24,104 nucleotides of DNA from Euryarchaeota archaeon UBA438. Its GTDB lineage: Archaea > Thermoplasmatota > Poseidoniia > Poseidoniales > Thalassarchaeaceae. Of the stretch, positions 22,446-24,104 are shown piece after piece. Below the pieces are notes generated by a model. It did no database searches and was not told the origin of the DNA. It was given only the letters and a program-made list of their open reading frames with translations. How positions within the stretch are numbered: the first letter of the stretch is position 1; each line of letters begins with the position of its first letter. Where the stretch lies: positions 10,019 through 34,122 of the forward strand of contig DAQP01000012.1 of assembly GCA_002504435.1 (NCBI GenBank), written 5' to 3'. The position numbers were made by a program, and so were the translations under genes.

Positions 22446-23846
22446 TCAGTAATGGTCAAGTGGCGACCTCATGAACTCCCTCATCAAGACTGTAGCATAG
22501 GTCCCGGGAGGCAGTGTGAATACGAGCCTTAGCGAGGCCCCTTCGGGATTCCACCTCTCGCCATCTGAAGGCTGGTCTTGCCAACGCTTGGAAACCTCGG
22601 CTGAAGGGGAGATTTCCGTCGCCTCTTCGACAGAAAAATCGGAAAAAGGGACACATAGTGGCCTTCTGGTCCCTGAAGAAGACAATCTACGGATCTTCTT
22701 GACATTCCAATCCGTAGATTCCAGGGCTGTATCGACCAAGGCCTTTCTCTCAAGAGAGCCAGGCTCACCATCTGCAAGATTGGCGTCGCTGCCGGGGAGG
22801 GGGCCTGTAAGCGAAAGTCTGCCAAGATTGCAGTTCCTCCTACACCTATCCAAATTTGTCTCACTGACGTAAGCCATCTTAGAGACATCAATCCTACCAT
22901 TTGATTTGAGGGGTGCAACGATGTCACCTATTGAGGGCTCGATTAGGCTCAATCCCGAGGAAATCCGTCGAGACAGGGCGTGATTGAATGCAAGGGACTG
23001 AAGTGAGTGGATAGTTAACAATTGCAAAGAGTGAGGCAGGGACTTGAATGCTCCTAGCCAGTCAGAGCCGTCCTCTGATAATCTGGAAAGCATGTCCCTC
23101 TCATACCCGAGGTGCTTGGGAATTATCCCCAGGCATTCCACCGGGTCTCTTGTTTCCCTCCACATTTTTCTGAAGGACGCGGTTTCCTCGCCGGACCTGT
23201 TTCCGGCCATCCCCAAGTAAAGGTCAACTGCACTTTCGAAATCCCCTTCAACCACAGCCCTACCCACCATAGGGGTAACTGGCCTATTGGCCCCGAACCT
23301 CTGAGGGCCAATCCAATTAGGAAAAACATCTGCACCCAGATTCTCACCAAGGCCCTTACGAATTCTCTGAACCCTCATTAGAGCCTCTTTCCCATCCATC
23401 GGAGATCCATCTGGATAACAACATCCACGTACTGTGATAGTGAATCTATTTCCATCGTGGTCACTCATTCCGACCTTCTGGTGTGTGCGACCTAGAATCT
23501 CAATTTCACAGTCGGGAATGGTAACCTCGGAGACTCTCTTTTGTGGTGCATCTATGACTAGAATCTGCGTGGTGACAGCTCGCTTATCCTTGAGTCCCGA
23601 CGCAAAAATTCTATTTCGACTAATTCCGCATGACTTGGCCAACCTATTCAGTAGCCTATTCGTTTCCCAGTTGTGGAGCGTGACCCTTGCTACAGTGAAC
23701 CTTCCCTTCGGATCCAGGGCTGGAACCTTGGAGACCTCCTCGACCCTGAAGTCCTCGACTCTTACCTTTAGGAGTCCGCCGACGCCGTCGTCCTCTACCG
23801 ACCAGCCGACTAAGCCTAACGATTCCTCAATCTCTAGAGGACTCAA
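22446..23846 (-). CDS. truD: tRNA pseudouridine synthase D
   Basis: It makes pseudouridine at position 13 of tRNA. The protein has 466 residues, in the archaeal/eukaryotic TruD/Pus7 size range. The catalytic motif is GLKDKRAVT (84-92) with D87. NWIGPQRFG and C-terminal LPPGTYATVLMREF are family signatures, and the insert (TRUD) domain lies between them. The start is a TTG at 23846, supported by Shine-Dalgarno GGTGAG (23850-23855) just upstream and an in-frame stop a few codons before. It lies 20 bp downstream of rpo11 on the same strand, suggesting a transcription/translation operon. It is convergent with aEF1B with no gap. Confidence 0.94.
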   Translation of the reverse strand: MSPLEIEESLGLVGWSVEDDGVGGLLKVRVEDFRVEEVSKVPALDPKGRFTVARVTLHNWETNRLLNRLAKSCGISRNRIFASGLKDKRAVTTQILVIDAPQKRVSEVTIPDCEIEILGRTHQKVGMSDHDGNRFTITVRGCCYPDGSPMDGKEALMRVQRIRKGLGENLGADVFPNWIGPQRFGANRPVTPMVGRAVVEGDFESAVDLYLGMAGNRSGEETASFRKMWRETRDPVECLGIIPKHLGYERDMLSRLSEDGSDWLGAFKSLPHSLQLLTIHSLQSLAFNHALSRRISSGLSLIEPSIGDIVAPLKSNGRIDVSKMAYVSETNLDRCRRNCNLGRLSLTGPLPGSDANLADGEPGSLERKALVDTALESTDWNVKKIRRLSSSGTRRPLCVPFSDFSVEEATEISPSAEVSKRWQDQPSDGERWNPEGASLRLVFTLPPGTYATVLMREFMRSPLDHY

Positions 23847-23849
23847 TCT

Positions 23850-23855
23850 CTCACC
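23850..23855 (-). promoter_or_regulatory. Ribosome binding site supporting the TTG start of truD
   Basis: GGTGAG on the minus strand lies 3 nt before the TTG (5 nt counting from GGTG). No ATG or GTG is in a suitable place nearby. Confidence 0.55.
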
Positions 23856-23866
23856 GCACTAGGGCG

Positions 23867-24104
23867 TCAGAGCTTCAGCCCGGAGAACTCCTTAGAAATG
23901 CCAGAGCAGAGGTCTCTGAAAACCTTCTCAGCGCTCTTTCCCTTTACTGCCCGGACATACAACTCAGGCTCATCCAGATCCGGGTGCTTCTGGAAGAAGT
24001 TCGCATATTCAACACTGGAATTGTCATTCAGTCTGGATCTGAAAAGCTGCAGCGTAGTGTGGCTCTCCCCGCTAATCCTGACTCGGAGTTCTCGGCCTTC
24101 ATTC
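23867..24104 (-). CDS. rpoL: DNA-directed RNA polymerase subunit L (Rpo11), N-terminus cut by window edge
   Basis: Reading the minus strand from the window edge gives 78 residues and a TGA at 23867. The first visible residues, NEGRELRVRISGESHTTLQL, match the archaeal Rpo11 pattern E(I)..EGE.HTLLNLLR. The following VEYANFFQKHPDLDEPELYVRA matches the family's V.fA.Y...HPl...p.lyirT segment. Rpo11 pairs with Rpo3 in the polymerase assembly platform, like the bacterial alpha dimer. Only the first few residues appear to be missing. It lies 20 bp upstream of truD on the same strand. Confidence 0.85.
   Translation of the reverse strand, partial: NEGRELRVRISGESHTTLQLFRSRLNDNSSVEYANFFQKHPDLDEPELYVRAVKGKSAEKVFRDLCSGISKEFSGLKL

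Overview
The window looks like a compact chromosomal segment of a marine planktonic archaeon. The best guess is Poseidoniales (Marine Group II, Thermoplasmatota); the rank is inferred, while the domain Archaea is well supported. The support is archaeal RNA polymerase subunit L (Rpo11), aEF1B with its small zinc-ribbon partner, archaeal-type AsnRS and TruD, an archaeal RNase P RNA, and very large exported proteins with acidic calcium-binding repeats and a C-terminal membrane anchor. Genes are packed tightly. No stretch over 300 bases lacks a gene, and I see no insertion sequence, CRISPR array or prophage.

Layout. 1-2973 (-) is a secreted, membrane-anchored protein with three PPC-like domains and a thrombospondin type 3-like calcium repeat array; its C-terminus is cut by the window edge. 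3039-3932 (-) is a 3-hydroxyacyl-CoA dehydrogenase whose start overlaps the stop of a 2034-residue membrane-anchored subtilisin (3929-10033, -). tRNA-Gln(TTG) at 10120-10195 (+) abuts, tail to tail, an isovaleryl-CoA-dehydrogenase-like gene (10196-11410, -). That gene is preceded on the same strand by asnS, tRNA-Lys(CTT) and rpiA. RNase P RNA (about 13783-14080, +) is divergent from rpiA. A giant RND/MMPL-family membrane protein follows (14102-17419, -). Divergent from it is a cassette of a membrane-tethered thioredoxin-fold protein, a VKOR-like oxidase and an SDR epimerase (17461-19733, +). Then come an exported thioredoxin-fold protein (-), rlmE (+), a cupin (-), the zinc-ribbon/aEF1B pair (+), truD (-) and the start-truncated rpo11 (-).

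How the parts fit. Housekeeping genes for translation and transcription (asnS, two tRNAs, rnpB, rlmE, aEF1B, truD, rpo11) are interleaved with a cell-surface set. The surface set consists of an exported protease, a calcium-repeat adhesin-like protein, an RND-type protein with cysteine pairs in its outer loops, and an oxidative folding module (CPYC thioredoxin plus VKOR). Cysteine pairing in the exported proteins and recurrent acidic DxDxDG-type loops suggest disulfide- and calcium-stabilised surface proteins. Two acyl-CoA enzymes point to catabolism of fatty or amino acids; a link to peptides released by the protease is inference.

Expression signals fall into two groups. Several first genes show a TATA-like element about 26 nt before the start codon, which suggests leaderless transcripts. 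Several internal and some first genes have clear Shine-Dalgarno sequences. The 20622-20675 gap holds one AT element placed exactly symmetrically between two divergent starts.
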